From NCBI GenBank assembly GCA_014239365.1, contig JAAZZB010000060.1, positions 1 to 59,304 on the forward strand: 59,304 nt of DNA. Reading direction: 5' to 3'. The notes under the pieces were generated by a model. That model did not search any database, was not told the DNA's origin, and saw only the letters and a program-made list of their open reading frames with translations. This document shows, in pieces, positions 34,654 through 43,699 of this stretch. The DNA is from Verrucomicrobiia bacterium (GTDB lineage: Bacteria > Verrucomicrobiota > Verrucomicrobiia > Limisphaerales > UBA1100). A program made the translations under genes and the position numbers. Every line of letters begins with the position of its first letter. Position 1 is the first letter of the stretch.

Positions 34654-37563
34654 GGTTTATCTGCAGTTGTGTTTGCGGTAAATGGGTTCGCTGCGGAGCG
34701 GCCGAATGTGCTGTTCATTGCCATCGACGATTTGCGGCCGGAGCTGGGGTGTTATGGCGCGCAACACATCGTAAGCCCGAACATCGATCGCTTGGCCAAG
34801 CGCGGCGTTTTGTTCGAGCGCGCTTATTGTCAGCAACCGCTGTGCAATCCCTCGCGCACGAGCTTGATGACGGGGTTGCGGCCGGAGACCACCGGCGTGA
34901 CGCATAATCACGCGCACTTTCGCACGCGCAATCCGGAGCTTGTCACGTTGCCGCAGCATTTCAAAAACCACGGCTACGAGTCGCGCGCCATTGGCAAAAT
35001 GTATCACGGCGTTTTTCCGGAGGGCGCCAGCAAAACCCCTTGGGACACAATGGGCGATGCGCCGTCGTGGTCCGCGCCGGTCATTCGGTTTGGGCCGCGC
35101 TATTATTATACCGAGAGCGGCATCGCGCAGGCGAAGGCTTCGTTTGCGCAAAGCTACGGCGCAAAGAATTCCGCGCCGGATGCTTGGACAAAAAAACTCG
35201 TGTTCGGCCCAATGACCGAAGCGCCCGCCGTGTCGGACAATACGCTTTACGACGGCCAAGCAGCAGATGCGGCCATCGCTGCGTTGCGTGAACTCAAGGG
35301 CAAACCATTTTTCCTCGGCTTGGGTTTCATCAAGCCGCACACGCCCTTTGTCGCGCCAAAAAAATATTGGGATTTGTACGACCCGAAAAAAATCCAACTC
35401 GCTACGCGTGGCGAGTTGCCCAAGGGCGCGCCCGCGATGGCCGGGCACAACTCCGGCGAAGTGCGCCGCTACACCGATCAACCCAAACGCGAGCCCTTCA
35501 CCGAGGCCAACGCGCGCAACTTGCGCCACGGATATTTTGCGTGCATCAGTTATGTTGACGCCCAAGTCGGCCGCGTGCTTGCCGAACTCGACCGCCTTGG
35601 CTTGCGCGAGAATACCATCGTGCTGCTCTACGGTGATCACGGCTGGCACTTGGGCGATCACGGGTTGTGGGGCAAACTCACCAACTTCGAAATCGCCGCG
35701 CGCGCGCCGCTCATCATCTCCGCGCCGGGAATGGCGACCGGTCGAAAGTCGATGGCGCTCACGGAATTTTTGGACATTTATCCCACCCTCGCCGAATTGG
35801 CCAATCTCCCCGTAGGCAAAAAACTCGAAGGCCGCAGTCTTGTGCCCGTGTTGCGCGACCCCGCGCGCGGCCACAAACCCGCCGCGTTCACCCAACAATA
35901 TCGCGGCAAAGCCACCGGCTATTCCATCCGCACCGAGCGCCGTCGCTACACCGAGTGGATCGAGGATGGCCGAGTCATTGCGCGTGAGCTTTACGACTAC
36001 GCCATCGATTCTGGCGAAACTAAAAATTTAGCTGAGCAGTCGAAGCACGCGGAATTCGTCCAACGCCTTTCGCGCCAACTTCGCAAAGGGTTGAACTTAC
36101 CGCCGCGTTTCGCGCGCGCCTTTGGCAGTCATATGGTTTTGCAACAAGGGCAGCCAATTCCCGTTTGGGGCACGGCCAAGCCGGAAGCGAAAGTGACCGT
36201 CACTTTGGGAGCTCGAAAAGAAATCGCCACCGCCGATGCCGATGGAAAATGGAACGTCAATTTCCCTGCGCTGAAAGCCACCGGCCAAACGCTCACGCTC
36301 ACAGTCGCAACGACCCAACGCAAAACCACGCTTACCGATATTCTGGTGGGCGAAGTGTGGCTGTGCTCGGGGCAGTCGAATATGGAATGGCCGCTCTCCA
36401 AATCCGCTACGGCGAAGACGGCCATTCCCGCTGCGAAGCATTCGCGATTGCGGTTGTTCAATTTTGTGGGTGCGGCACGGGGTGGCGGTGGTATTTATGA
36501 ATCGAATGTGATCGAGCGCCTCACGCCCGATCGCTTTTGCGAAGGCCAATGGCGCAAGTGTTCGCCGGAAAATGCGGCGGCGTTTTCTGCCGTCGGATAT
36601 TTCTTCGGGCAGAAACTGTTGGCCGACTTGGATGTGCCGGTGGGGCTCATCAATGTTTCCATCGGCGGCACACCCGCCGAGGCGTGGGTGCGTCGTGAGG
36701 CGTTGGCCGCGCATCCGCAATTGGCGGCGATGGTGCGCGGCAATTGGCTCTCCAATAAAAGTCTTGGGCCGTGGTGCCGCGAGCGGGGCGCGCATAATTT
36801 GAAACGCGCCTTGGCGGCGAACGAATCGATCCCCGGCGATGACCTTGGCCCGAACCATTCCTTCAAGCCCGCCTTTATGTGGGATGCGGCTGTGGCGCGA
36901 TTCACGCGGCAGTCCATCGCAGGCGTGTTGTGGTATCAAGGCGAATCCAACGCTCAAATCGATTGGCGCGTGGCGCAACACGACGCCGTTTTGAAAACGC
37001 TGATCACCGACTGGCGCAAGCAATGGAAGCGTCCGAAGTTGCCGTTTCTTTCCGTGCAATTACCTGCGATGAAGCGTCCGAACTGGCCTGCCTTCCGTGC
37101 CAGCCAACAACGCGTTCAGGATGCCTTGCCGCACACCGGCTTGGCAGTGACGATTGATCTCGGCCATCCCACCAACGTCCATCCGCGTGACAAAAAACCC
37201 GTGGGGAAACGCTTGGCATTGATTGCGGCGAAACAGGTTTACGGAAAATCGGTAGTCGCCTCCGGGCCAATGGTGGCGTTTGTGCGAAGCGATCGGGAGC
37301 GGGTGATTGTGAGTTTTGAATCCGCAAACGGACTGAAAATTCGCGATGGAAAATCACCATCGGGTTTTGAATTGCGCGATGGCAAAGGTAAATGGCTTCC
37401 GGCTAAAGCTCGGATTTTGAATGGCGCAGTTGAGTTGAATTCCGACGAAATTAAAAAACCAACGGCAGTGCGCTACGGATGGGCTCCCTTTCCGGAACTG
37501 CGTTTGAATTTGGTGAATGCGGTTGGTCTTCCGGCTGTGCCTTTTGCGCGTGATGTTCAGTAA
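34606..37563 (+). CDS. Sulfatase fused to sialate O-acetylesterase, secreted
   Basis: 985 residues. The signal peptide (KICVALRNLWFGLSAVVFA) is encoded partly by a palindromic repeat. Residues about 28-500 form an iduronate-2-sulfatase-like domain: RPNVLFIAIDDLRPELGCYG, formylglycine motif C-N-P-S-R at Cys80, GFIKPHTPFVAPKKYWDLYD and LLYGDHGWHLGDHG. From about residue 505 (LPPRFARAFGSHMVLQQG) a sialate O-acetylesterase (SASA) begins, with nucleophile Ser591 in CSGQSNMEW, the GGTPAEAW and WYQGESNAQ blocks, and catalytic His859 in VHPRDKKPVGKRLA. It would remove both sulfate and O-acetyl groups, which otherwise block sialidase and lyase. It is the last gene of the first run, 37 bases after the interrupted sialidase-like gene. 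Confidence 0.93.
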   Translation: MKTHKKICVALRNLWFGLSAVVFAVNGFAAERPNVLFIAIDDLRPELGCYGAQHIVSPNIDRLAKRGVLFERAYCQQPLCNPSRTSLMTGLRPETTGVTHNHAHFRTRNPELVTLPQHFKNHGYESRAIGKMYHGVFPEGASKTPWDTMGDAPSWSAPVIRFGPRYYYTESGIAQAKASFAQSYGAKNSAPDAWTKKLVFGPMTEAPAVSDNTLYDGQAADAAIAALRELKGKPFFLGLGFIKPHTPFVAPKKYWDLYDPKKIQLATRGELPKGAPAMAGHNSGEVRRYTDQPKREPFTEANARNLRHGYFACISYVDAQVGRVLAELDRLGLRENTIVLLYGDHGWHLGDHGLWGKLTNFEIAARAPLIISAPGMATGRKSMALTEFLDIYPTLAELANLPVGKKLEGRSLVPVLRDPARGHKPAAFTQQYRGKATGYSIRTERRRYTEWIEDGRVIARELYDYAIDSGETKNLAEQSKHAEFVQRLSRQLRKGLNLPPRFARAFGSHMVLQQGQPIPVWGTAKPEAKVTVTLGARKEIATADADGKWNVNFPALKATGQTLTLTVATTQRKTTLTDILVGEVWLCSGQSNMEWPLSKSATAKTAIPAAKHSRLRLFNFVGAARGGGGIYESNVIERLTPDRFCEGQWRKCSPENAAAFSAVGYFFGQKLLADLDVPVGLINVSIGGTPAEAWVRREALAAHPQLAAMVRGNWLSNKSLGPWCRERGAHNLKRALAANESIPGDDLGPNHSFKPAFMWDAAVARFTRQSIAGVLWYQGESNAQIDWRVAQHDAVLKTLITDWRKQWKRPKLPFLSVQLPAMKRPNWPAFRASQQRVQDALPHTGLAVTIDLGHPTNVHPRDKKPVGKRLALIAAKQVYGKSVVASGPMVAFVRSDRERVIVSFESANGLKIRDGKSPSGFELRDGKGKWLPAKARILNGAVELNSDEIKKPTAVRYGWAPFPELRLNLVNAVGLPAVPFARDVQ

Positions 37564-37577
37564 ACCAAAAACCAGTA

Positions 37578-37655
37578 TTAACCACAGATTACGCAGAATA
37601 ACGCAGATGAAAACCAACAAAAAAATCTGTGTTCATCGGCGTAATCTGCGGTTAA
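37578..37655. repeat. Second copy of the AACCACAGATT palindrome
   Basis: Arms TTAACCACAGATTACGC and GCGTAATCTGCGGTTAA (one mismatch) enclose a segment nearly identical to the copy at 34577-34653, including an ATG followed by codons for MKTNKKICV. Here it lies between two convergent genes and may simply terminate transcription. Confidence 0.85.
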
Positions 37656-37663
37656 AAAATGGT

Positions 37664-38380
37664 TTACCAAACGCCTTGGGCGGTCATTTGGGCGGTGGCT
37701 TGTTCGGCCCAGCCTCGGTTGGCGGCGGGGCTGGCGGGACTGGGGTGGAGGATTTTTCCGATGCGGACGTCGATGCCATCGAGGGCTTCGGTGGCGCGTT
37801 TTTCGGCGAAGCCGCCGACGGCGATGAGCCATTCGGGTTCGAGGATTTCCACGACGCGGCGGAGGTGCGCGTCGCACGTGGCCATCAACGGGGCGGACTC
37901 GGCGGCGGGGAGTTTGTCGGGGGTGCGATTGCGTCCGGTGTCTTCCATAAAGGCGAGCGGGCAGTGGTTGATGATGAAGTGATCGGCGAAAAATTTTTCC
38001 GGTGTGGCGAAGCGTTCGCGGAACAAGCCCCACAAGCGGCGGCCGCTGACTTCGCTGCGGGTGCAGGCAAGGCCGTCGATGGGGCGTTTGGGGTGTTCGC
38101 GGGCGGGTTTGCCGATGGGGGCGTTGATGCCGATCCAATCGCGGGCGGCGGCGACTTCGCCAAAGGGCACGCCGGTTTGGGCCATGCCGAAAGGGCCGGG
38201 ATTCATGCCGAGGAAGACGACGCGTTTTTTTGTGGCGGCGGCGAGGCGGAGGTATTGCTCGTGCGCGGGCCACGCGTAGTCGAGTGGATTGTACACGTAC
38301 GCCACAGGCTCGGCGAAGGTGAGGGCGTCGCAGGCGGCGGACAAGTCGCGGGCGGCGGTAATTATTTTTTGAGTGGTCAT
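37664..38380 (-). CDS. SMUG1-type uracil-DNA glycosylase
   Basis: 238 residues. The first active-site motif reads VVFLGMNPGPFGMAQTGVPF and the second HPSPASPAANRG, both near-exact matches to the SMUG1 family. Other blocks are GINAPIGKP and FIINHCPLAFME. The enzyme removes uracil and oxidised pyrimidines from DNA to start base-excision repair in the cytoplasm. It is on the opposite strand and splits the sialic-acid genes, so it has its own control and is unlikely to take part in that pathway. The length (238) fits bacterial SMUG1 proteins. Confidence 0.9.
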   Translation of the reverse strand: MTTQKIITAARDLSAACDALTFAEPVAYVYNPLDYAWPAHEQYLRLAAATKKRVVFLGMNPGPFGMAQTGVPFGEVAAARDWIGINAPIGKPAREHPKRPIDGLACTRSEVSGRRLWGLFRERFATPEKFFADHFIINHCPLAFMEDTGRNRTPDKLPAAESAPLMATCDAHLRRVVEILEPEWLIAVGGFAEKRATEALDGIDVRIGKILHPSPASPAANRGWAEQATAQMTAQGVW

Positions 38381-38388
38381 ATGGGTGG

Positions 38389-38442
38389 GGTAGGGCGGGG
38401 TGTTTCATCCCGCCGCGGCGCGCTGGGACAGCACGCCCTACC
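38389..38442. repeat. GGTAGGGC palindrome, reverse copy
   Basis: Arms GGTAGGGC and GCCCTACC enclose GC-rich sequence. Read on the minus strand it shares GGTAGGGCG(T/C)GCTGTCCCAG with the element at 11672-11725. It lies between the divergent uracil-glycosylase and sialate-lyase genes. Confidence 0.75.
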
Positions 38443-38490
38443 TGTTGCTGCTGCGGGATTCAATCGATTTTAATCACAAACGTAAACTCT

Positions 38491-39408
38491 ATGAAATTAA
38501 CAGGACTTATCGCGGCACCTCACACGCCGTTTAACGGTGATTTTTCGATCAACCTCGATTGCGTGTCGCAACAGGCGGCGCACTTGGCGGCGAATGGCGT
38601 GGCAGGCGCGTTTGTGGCGGGGACGACGGGGGAATGTCATTCGCTGACGACGGATGAGCGCGCGGAATTATTTGCGGCGTGGGGCGAGGCGGCGCGGGCG
38701 CACGGGGTGAAATTCATTGCGCACATCGGTCACAATAATTTGCCGGACGCGCGGGCGTTGGCGGAGGCGGCGCAACGGGCGGGGGCGGATGCGATTAGCG
38801 CGATGGCGCCGAATTTTTTCAAGCCGTCTGATGCGGCGGCGTTGTTGGATTGGTTCGGGCGCATCATAGAACCCGCGGGCGGGATGCCGTTTTATTTTTA
38901 TGATATTCCGGTGATGACCGGCGTGACGATTGATACGGCGGAGTTCGTGCAACGCGCGGAGGATGAGTTGCCGGGGTTTGTGGGGGTGAAATATACGAAC
39001 CCCGATCGCGAACAGTTGCGGCGTATTTTGGAAATGGATGACGCGCCGGATATGCTTTTTGGGTGCGACGAGGAATTGCTTGAGGGTTGGGAATTGGGCT
39101 GTCGCGGGGCGGTGGGGAGCACGTATAATTTTGCCGCGCCGATTTATCATCGGGTGATGGCGGCGCACGCGGCGGGCGATTTGGCGGAGGCGCGGCGTTG
39201 GCAGGGGCGGTCGTTGAAGATGGTGGAAACCATCGCGGCGCACGGCTTCACGCAGTCGGCCAAGGCGGTGATGCATTGGGTGGGCGTGAACTGCGGGCCG
39301 GCGCGGCCGCCGTTGCCGCAGTGTTCGGCGGAGCAGTTGGAAGTGCTGCGCGGGGAGTTGGAGGCGATTGGGTTTTTTGATTGGATTGATGAATACGCGA
39401 CGGCTTAA
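38491..39408 (+). CDS. nanA: N-acetylneuraminate lyase
   Basis: 305 residues, the normal length for the dihydrodipicolinate synthase/NAL family. Motifs are GLIAAPHTPFNGDFSINLDC, the pyruvate-binding AGTTGECHSLT, the catalytic Tyr in FYFYDIPVMTG, and the Schiff-base Lys in GFVGVKYTNPD. The GTTGE form with the FYDIP motif favours sialate lyase over dihydrodipicolinate synthase. It splits N-acetylneuraminate into N-acetylmannosamine and pyruvate in the cytoplasm. The next gene, an N-acylglucosamine 2-epimerase, begins three bases after its stop and uses that product. Confidence 0.9.
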   Translation: MKLTGLIAAPHTPFNGDFSINLDCVSQQAAHLAANGVAGAFVAGTTGECHSLTTDERAELFAAWGEAARAHGVKFIAHIGHNNLPDARALAEAAQRAGADAISAMAPNFFKPSDAAALLDWFGRIIEPAGGMPFYFYDIPVMTGVTIDTAEFVQRAEDELPGFVGVKYTNPDREQLRRILEMDDAPDMLFGCDEELLEGWELGCRGAVGSTYNFAAPIYHRVMAAHAAGDLAEARRWQGRSLKMVETIAAHGFTQSAKAVMHWVGVNCGPARPPLPQCSAEQLEVLRGELEAIGFFDWIDEYATA

Positions 39409-39411
39409 CGA

Positions 39412-40572
39412 ATGAACGCACAACGACGGAATGAATTGATTGCGGTTTACCGCGATGGATTGCTGGAGGACACGTTGCCTTTCTGGCTGCCGCGTTGTGT
39501 GGATGAGGCGCACGGCGGGTTTATGATTGCGCGCGATCGCGATGGCGGTTTGCTGGATACGGACAAGGGGATGTGGCAGCAGTGCCGGTTCACGTGGTTG
39601 CTCGCCACTCTCTATAATACGGTGGAGCCTCGCGAGGAATGGCTGGCGGCGGCGCGGCACGGGATTGAGTTTATTGAGAAGCACGGGTTTGATGAGGATG
39701 GCCGGATGTGGTTTCACGTGACCCGCGAAGGCGAGCCGATTCGCAAGCGGCGGTATTTTTTTACAGAAACGTTTGGCGCGATTGCGTTTGCCGCGTGCGC
39801 GAAAGCCACGGGGGATGCGGCGATGGCGGATAGGGCGCGGGAGCTTTACGGAATGGCGCGCGCGGGGTTTGCGGGTTCGGCCGATGCGAAATTTACGGAC
39901 ACGCGGCCAAGCAAAGGGATGGGTGCGCCGATGATTTCGCTGGTGACGGCGCAGGAAATGCGGGCGTGTTTGGAGGACGATTCATTTAATACGGACATCG
40001 ACGCGTGCATTGCGGAAATTCAACGCGATTTTGTGAAGCCGGAGTTGGAGTGCGTGATGGAAACGGTGGGGCCGAAGGGTGAGTTGCTCGATCATTTTGA
40101 CGGGCGCTTGCTGAATCCCGGGCACGCGATTGAGGGCGCTTGGTTTATTTTGAATGAGGCGAGATTGCGCGGTAATGATCCGGCGCTAATCGAGTTGGGC
40201 TGCAAGATGCTCGACTGGATGTGGGCGCGGGGTTGGGACGATGAACACGGCGGGATTTTTTATTTCCGCGATGTGGACGGAAAGCCGGTGCAAGAGTATT
40301 GGCACGACATGAAATTTTGGTGGCCGCATAACGAAGCAATTTTGGCGACGCTGTTGGCGCACTTGCTCACGGGCGAATCGCGCTATGAAGCGATGCACCG
40401 CCAAGTACACGATTGGGCTTACGGGCATTTCCCCGATGCGGAGCACGGCGAGTGGTACGGCTACCTCCACCGCGACGGCCGAGTGTCCGTGCCGTTAAAG
40501 GGCAACCTTTGGAAAGGCCCGTTTCATTTGCCGCGCATGCAGTTGCTGGCGTGGCAGTGGTTAGCGGAATAG
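39412..40572 (+). CDS. nanE: N-acylglucosamine 2-epimerase (AGE/RenBP type)
   Basis: 386 residues forming an (alpha/alpha)6 barrel. Family blocks are GGFMIARDRDGGLLDTDKGM, WQQCRFTWLLATLYN, RRYFFTETFGAIAFA, LDHFDGRLLNPGHAIEGAWF and KFWWPHNEAILATLL, including the catalytic His positions in NPGHAIEG and WWPHNE. The enzyme interconverts N-acetylmannosamine and N-acetylglucosamine. This AGE-type enzyme plays the nanE role in Bacteroidetes sialic-acid operons. It is the immediate partner of the lyase upstream. Kinase and deacetylase genes for the next steps are not in the window. Confidence 0.9.
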   Translation: MNAQRRNELIAVYRDGLLEDTLPFWLPRCVDEAHGGFMIARDRDGGLLDTDKGMWQQCRFTWLLATLYNTVEPREEWLAAARHGIEFIEKHGFDEDGRMWFHVTREGEPIRKRRYFFTETFGAIAFAACAKATGDAAMADRARELYGMARAGFAGSADAKFTDTRPSKGMGAPMISLVTAQEMRACLEDDSFNTDIDACIAEIQRDFVKPELECVMETVGPKGELLDHFDGRLLNPGHAIEGAWFILNEARLRGNDPALIELGCKMLDWMWARGWDDEHGGIFYFRDVDGKPVQEYWHDMKFWWPHNEAILATLLAHLLTGESRYEAMHRQVHDWAYGHFPDAEHGEWYGYLHRDGRVSVPLKGNLWKGPFHLPRMQLLAWQWLAE

Positions 40573-40574
40573 GG

Positions 40575-41501
40575 CTACTTTTTCTTGGCGGGTTGTTCGG
40601 TGTTGTTTTGCTCGATGGTGAGGTCGAGCTTGCCGGGGAGTTCCTGGCCGTTGGCTACGAAAGTCATTGCGCCGGTGATTTCAATGAGGCTCTTGGTTTC
40701 CACGAAGCGTCCGAGCTTGCGGTCGAAGAGCAACTCAATTTTTGATTTGGCGGCTTTGATGTCACTGTCTTTTACCACGAGTGGGCCGACTGCTGGGCCT
40801 TTCATTTCGTAGGTGGCGTCGGTGACTTTGCCGGTGATGCGATCGAGGTTGCGGTCGTTCTTTTCGAGGGTGCCTTGGTAGGTATAATCGATGCGGAAAT
40901 TCAATTGCTGTCCGCCGCCGAGGGGCATCACTTCTTTGCGCACCCAGTTATCGCCCTTTGAAACAGCCTTGTTGGGGAGACGCGCGTGTTCCTGTTTGAT
41001 TTGGCTGATGATGCGTTTGGAGCTGAATTCTTCTTTTAGCGGCCCCTCCAAATGATTGAGGGCGGCTTCGGGAATCTTCACGGATTTGAGTGAGCCATCT
41101 TTGTTAAAGATTGCCGTGGTGGGGTGCTTGATCATCGTGCGCAGGAGATCGAGAATGGGCTCGAGCTGGGGAAGGGGCGCCTTGGTTTTGGGGTTAGCAG
41201 AATTGAATTTCATTTTGATGCCGCCGGGGAAGCCCCATTGGCCGTCCCATTCGGTGAAAGTTCCGAGGGAGCTGAGAGTGCCATCGGTGGCGCGCTTGCC
41301 GGTGGTGGATTGGATGGTGAATTTCTGAAGGGTTTGGGTAGGGATTTCCTGCCCGGCGATTTGGAGGGTTTGTTTAATGTTGGTGCCGACCTTGACGGTG
41401 TAGGTGCTTTTTTCGGTTTGCTTATTTTCGAGGGTGACCTGCGCCGAGGCCGTGATGGCGCAGGCAGCGAGTGCGATTAAGATGTGTTGAATGTGTTTCA
41501 T
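40575..41501 (-). CDS. Exported DUF6263-like protein
   Basis: 308 residues from ATG at 41501 with a signal peptide (HIQHILIALAACAITASAQ). The mature part is beta-rich, with blocks TEKSTYTVKVGTNIKQTLQI, KRATDGTLSSLG, VSKGDNWVRKE and a closing LELLFDRKLGRFVETK-like region (IELLFDRKLGRFVETKSLIE). The C-terminus is Lys-rich. The layout fits the DUF6263 family of PVC bacteria, which has no known function. It converges on the epimerase gene with a two-base gap and diverges from the MoxR gene. Confidence 0.7.
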   Translation of the reverse strand: MKHIQHILIALAACAITASAQVTLENKQTEKSTYTVKVGTNIKQTLQIAGQEIPTQTLQKFTIQSTTGKRATDGTLSSLGTFTEWDGQWGFPGGIKMKFNSANPKTKAPLPQLEPILDLLRTMIKHPTTAIFNKDGSLKSVKIPEAALNHLEGPLKEEFSSKRIISQIKQEHARLPNKAVSKGDNWVRKEVMPLGGGQQLNFRIDYTYQGTLEKNDRNLDRITGKVTDATYEMKGPAVGPLVVKDSDIKAAKSKIELLFDRKLGRFVETKSLIEITGAMTFVANGQELPGKLDLTIEQNNTEQPAKKK

Positions 41502-41720
41502 TACGGGGAGTGTACGCAAAATTAGTGCTGATGGCAAATTTGCAATTTCAAGAATGACAGTTATTGCCTGAATAAACAGGCGCGTTCGGGATTCCAATCG
41601 CGCCGTTGGGGATGGTTTTGGTTGGCTTTGCGGGGCTGGCTGCGTACCGTCTCGCCAGCAAAACGACGCGCGGCGGGTAACGCATTGAACCCGCGCGGCG
41701 TCACCACTGCAGACATACCT

Positions 41721-42761
41721 ATGACGACCACAATTGATTCAGAACAACAAACGCAACTTGAGGGAGATGATCTTCAAGCTGTGGCACAACTCACCGAAGC
41801 ACGGGCCAAGATTCGCGCGGAACTTTCCAAGGTCATCATTGGGCAGAATGAAGTAGTGGATCAGGTGCTGATCAGCATCTTCACTCGCAGCCATTCGTTG
41901 CTGGTGGGCGTGCCGGGTTTGGCGAAGACGCTGCTGGTGTCGTCGCTGGCGGAGACGCTGGATCTTGAGTTCAAGCGCATTCAGTTCACGCCTGACTTGA
42001 TGCCGAGCGACATTACTGGCACGGAGGTGATCCATCAGGACAAAGTCACCAACGAGCGCGAGTTCAAATTTTTGAAAGGCCCCATCTTCGCGAACATTGT
42101 GTTGGCCGATGAAATCAACCGCACACCACCCAAGACGCAGGCGGCGATGTTGGAGGCAATGCAGGAGCGCCAAATATCCGCAGGGGGAACGGATCACAAA
42201 CTGCCGGATCCGTTTTTTGTTTTGGCCACGCAAAATCCCATTGAACAGGAAGGCACGTACCCGCTACCCGAGGCGCAGTTGGATCGCTTTATTTTTATGA
42301 TCAAAGTGGATTACCCGGATGCCGATGAGGAAATGGACATCATGAAAATGGTGACCGGCACGATGCCGGGCAAGCCGAAGCCGGTTTTGAATGCGGAACA
42401 AATCATCGAGCTGCAGGATGTGGTGCGCCGCATTCCGGTGGCGGATCACGTGTTCGAATACGCTCGCAAGCTCGTGCGCGTCACGCGCGTGACCACGGAC
42501 GAGGCGTTGCCGCTTTGCAAAAAATGGCTCAGTTGGGGCGCCGGCCCGCGTGGTGGGTTGAACTTGATTATGGCCGCCAAGGCGCACGCGATTTTGAATG
42601 GGCAGGTTTATGTGAGTTGTCAGGATGTCGCGACGATGGCGGGGCCGGTGTTGCGGCATCGGATCATTCCAAACTTCTCTGCCACCAGCGAAGGGCTCAC
42701 GCCGGATGACATCATCGAGCGTATCCTCGAAGAGGTGCCGCAGGACGAGAAGCTCAGTTAA
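41721..42761 (+). CDS. MoxR-family AAA+ ATPase
   Basis: 346 residues from ATG at 41721. The AAA core has Walker A GVPGLAKT (about residues 63-70), Walker B NIVLADEINRTPPKTQAAML, sensor 1 LATQNPIEQEG and the LDRF arginine-finger region YPLPEAQLDRFIFMIKVDYP; the C-terminal lid contains GAGPRGGLNLI. MoxR ATPases act as chaperones for VWA-domain partners. It heads a run with DUF58, BatA-like and VWA genes, the usual MoxR neighbourhood. The frame extends upstream to 41622 but without conservation. The next gene starts 16 bases later. Confidence 0.93.
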   Translation: MTTTIDSEQQTQLEGDDLQAVAQLTEARAKIRAELSKVIIGQNEVVDQVLISIFTRSHSLLVGVPGLAKTLLVSSLAETLDLEFKRIQFTPDLMPSDITGTEVIHQDKVTNEREFKFLKGPIFANIVLADEINRTPPKTQAAMLEAMQERQISAGGTDHKLPDPFFVLATQNPIEQEGTYPLPEAQLDRFIFMIKVDYPDADEEMDIMKMVTGTMPGKPKPVLNAEQIIELQDVVRRIPVADHVFEYARKLVRVTRVTTDEALPLCKKWLSWGAGPRGGLNLIMAAKAHAILNGQVYVSCQDVATMAGPVLRHRIIPNFSATSEGLTPDDIIERILEEVPQDEKLS

Positions 42762-42777
42762 GCGCGCCGTTTAATTA

Positions 42778-43692
42778 ATGGACGCGCAACACGCAGCGGA
42801 ATTGCTGGACCCCGAGGCCATTGCCCGGGCGGATGCCCTTGGGCTGCACGCGCGCTACGTGGTGGAGGGCTACATGGCCGGCGAGCACAAATCGCCTTAC
42901 CGCGGCTTCGCCATTGAGTTTGCCCAGCATCGCGAATACTCGCCGGGCGATGACGTGCGTCATATCGATTGGAAAGTGAACGCCCGCACCGATCGCCTCT
43001 TCATCAAGCAATACGAACAGGAAACCAATTACGTGGCCAACATCCTGCTCGATGGCAGCGAAAGTATGGCCTACGGCTCGGGCCAACACACCAAGCTGCA
43101 GTACGGCAAAATGATCGCGGCGGTGCTTTCGTACATCATCCTCCACCAACGCGATGCGGTGGCGCTTGGGATTTTCGATGAGGGAATGCGCGACTACGCG
43201 CCACGCAGCGACAGCCGCGCGATGCTGCACACATTGATGGGGCGGCTCGCGGCATTCGAAGGCGAGCAAGCCACGGACATCGCGCGCAACCTTCACGATA
43301 TGGCGCTGCAAACACCGCGCAAAGGCATCTTCATTTTGATCAGCGATTTTTTTGACGAAGAAGAAGCGGTGATGGAGGGCATCCAACATCTGCGTTTTGG
43401 CGGACACGAGGTGATTGTGTTTCATACGTTGGATCCGTACGAGTTAGAGTTCCCGTTTAATGGATTGGTGGAATTCGACGGGCTGGAAAAAATCCCAAAA
43501 ATCCTCACACGCCCCGCCGAAATTCGCCGCACGTATCAACGCGAGATCGAATCCTTCCAACGCCGCATCCGCGAAGGTTGCGAAAAAAACGGCGTGCACT
43601 ACGCCCGCGTGGACACCAGCAAACCGCTGGCCCGCGTGTTGAGTGATTACCTCAGCTTCCGCCTCCGCACCGCGAAGGGGAAGCAGCACTAA
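42778..43692 (+). CDS. DUF58 (VWA-like) protein
   Basis: 304 residues. DUF58 landmarks are RYVVEGYMAGEHKSPYRGFA, FAQHREYSPGDDVRHIDWKV and the VWA-like core NILLDGSESMAYGSG, an altered MIDAS (DGSES), followed by GIFILISDFFDEEEA. No membrane segment is present. DUF58 proteins are the common partners of MoxR ATPases. The next gene starts seven bases after the stop, so this is part of the same operon. Confidence 0.92.
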   Translation: MDAQHAAELLDPEAIARADALGLHARYVVEGYMAGEHKSPYRGFAIEFAQHREYSPGDDVRHIDWKVNARTDRLFIKQYEQETNYVANILLDGSESMAYGSGQHTKLQYGKMIAAVLSYIILHQRDAVALGIFDEGMRDYAPRSDSRAMLHTLMGRLAAFEGEQATDIARNLHDMALQTPRKGIFILISDFFDEEEAVMEGIQHLRFGGHEVIVFHTLDPYELEFPFNGLVEFDGLEKIPKILTRPAEIRRTYQREIESFQRRIREGCEKNGVHYARVDTSKPLARVLSDYLSFRLRTAKGKQH

Positions 43693-43699
43693 CGCACTG

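Noticed and set aside
37517..38473. 318-residue frame on the plus strand over the uracil-glycosylase gene
   Set aside because: The opposite strand encodes a clear SMUG1 protein; this frame is Gly/Ala-rich shadow sequence starting in a palindrome.
38491..39408. Dihydrodipicolinate synthase instead of sialate lyase
   Set aside because: The neighbouring epimerase and sialidase genes and the FYFYDIP/GTTGE form favour N-acetylneuraminate lyase, though sequence alone is not absolute.
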